A DNA stretch of 6,337 nt from CBFIJI01 sp965662885 (lineage in GTDB: Bacteria; Bacteroidota; Bacteroidia; Flavobacteriales; Flavobacteriaceae). This document shows, piece by piece, positions 5,653-6,337 of the stretch (positions are counted from its first letter, which is position 1; each line of letters opens with the position of its first letter). The stretch spans positions 1 to 6,337 of the forward strand of contig CBFIJI010000113.1 of the NCBI GenBank assembly GCA_965662885.1, given 5' to 3'. The notes below the pieces were generated by a model that was given only the letters and a program-made list of their open reading frames with translations, ran no database searches and was not told the origin of the DNA. The translations under genes were made by a program, and so were the position numbers.

Positions 5653-6337
5653 ATGAAAAAAATAGTTCTAAAATTATTTTTGTTTCTACCCATTTATGTT
5701 TTTAGCCAAAATATTGAACAGATAACCTTTTTTTCTGAAATCTTGAATCAAGACAGGAATTTTTTAATCTATAAGCCAGAGGAAATGTTATACTCTCCGA
5801 AAAAAAGATTCGAAGTAATTTATGTTTTTGATGCACAAAGTCGTGAAATGTTTGATTTTGTTCATGCATCATTAAAATTTATTGACCCTTATATGAATTT
5901 TATAATAGTTGGTATTCAATCTCCTTACATTAATATAGGCGATTATACCTATGGAAGAAATGATGATATGCTTCCAAAAGCAATTGATGAAAAAACTAAA
6001 AATAGATTTTTTGGTGAAAATTCTAATGGAAATGCAGAAGTGTTTAAACAACATATTAAAGAAGAGGTTTTCCCTCTGATTGAAAACAATTTTAGAACAT
6101 TGCCGCTAAAAGTTGCTATTGGTCATTCAAATAGTGCATCATTTCTAAGTCACTGTTTTTTGGAAAATTCAGAAATGTTTGACGCTTACATTATGCAATC
6201 GCCAAATTTTGCATACGACAAAGAACAATTCGTAAACAGGTTTGAAAAGCTTGATTTTAGTAATATAAAAAACGATAAATTTCTATTTATCACGAATGCG
6301 AACGAATCAAAAAAAACAGGTTGGAATGGATGGCAAG
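5653..6337 (+). CDS. secreted esterase-like alpha/beta hydrolase, N-terminal part (3' end outside window)
   Basis: The frame is open from ATG 5653 to the window edge (228 codons plus one base). Residues 1-18 are a signal peptide (MKK, hydrophobic core, VFS), with likely cleavage before Gln19, common in Bacteroidota. The rest resembles the putative esterase family (PF00756, Fes/IroE/YbbA-like). It has the N-terminal strand YKPEEM, FEVIYVFDAQ (53-62, strand before the oxyanion region), FIIVGIQSP (83-91), the family Arg-Asp/Pro motif as RNDDMLP (102-108), the helix EEVFPLIENNF (137-147), and the nucleophile elbow AIGHSNSASF with Ser159. AYIMQSP (~180) follows. The acid and His of the triad lie in the missing part or are not yet visible. 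The elbow is GHSNS rather than GxSxG. Substrate unknown. No promoter or Shine-Dalgarno sequence is obvious. GC is ~28% over 5881-6000 (33/120), well below prfC, consistent with a transferred gene. Confidence 0.82.
   Translation, partial: MKKIVLKLFLFLPIYVFSQNIEQITFFSEILNQDRNFLIYKPEEMLYSPKKRFEVIYVFDAQSREMFDFVHASLKFIDPYMNFIIVGIQSPYINIGDYTYGRNDDMLPKAIDEKTKNRFFGENSNGNAEVFKQHIKEEVFPLIENNFRTLPLKVAIGHSNSASFLSHCFLENSEMFDAYIMQSPNFAYDKEQFVNRFEKLDFSNIKNDKFLFITNANESKKTGWNGWQ

Noticed and set aside
5872..6054. Minus-strand open frame of 60 codons inside the esterase gene
   Set aside because: It is antisense to a well-supported coding region, has no promoter element, and is expected by chance in AT-rich sequence.
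1..6337. CRISPR arrays, tRNA or rRNA genes, complete insertion sequences
   Set aside because: No regularly spaced repeats, no cloverleaf or rRNA sequence and no intact transposase were found on reading either strand.

Overview
The window looks like chromosome of a marine-type flavobacterium (Bacteroidota, Flavobacteriia). The reasons are a DUF5916 outer-membrane-type protein, a DUF4369 lipoprotein, starts without Shine-Dalgarno sequences in AT-rich leaders, matches to the Bacteroidota promoter element TAnnTTTG in front of two genes, and a signal peptide that leaves Gln at +1. The organism call is inference from protein families and signals. No rRNA or tRNA is present to confirm it.

Layout. 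(1) Positions 1-2052, + strand: the C-terminal part of a DUF5916 beta-barrel protein, then one base later a DUF4369 lipoprotein; together an envelope gene pair. (2) Positions 2055-3788, - strand: a convergent block read from right to left. It holds isopentenyl-diphosphate isomerase (idi), a 6-pyruvoyl-tetrahydropterin synthase/QueD-family enzyme and a BCP-type peroxiredoxin with gaps of 6 and 2 bp, so very probably one transcript. A small all-helical protein follows, with its own likely promoter. (3) Positions 3789-3881: a divergent promoter region. (4) Positions 3882-5465, + strand: full-length peptide chain release factor 3 (prfC). (5) Positions 5466-5652: a junction with no intact gene. It carries what reads as the last ~20 codons of a tyrosine recombinase, followed by an 85-base segment that can fold into a compact three-way junction and a near-perfect 9-base direct repeat. 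(6) Positions 5653-6337, + strand: the N-terminal 228 codons of a secreted esterase-like alpha/beta hydrolase, clearly more AT-rich than prfC. The gene runs off the window.

Regions 1-4 are ordinary core chromosome: envelope, isoprenoid, pterin, thiol peroxidase and translation termination functions. The part worth attention is the 3' flank of prfC. The recombinase tail, the foldable element and the AT-rich cargo gene together suggest the edge of an accessory island, or one unit of an integron-like gene-cassette system. That reading is inference; the integrase-like peptide, the pairings and the composition shift are directly visible.
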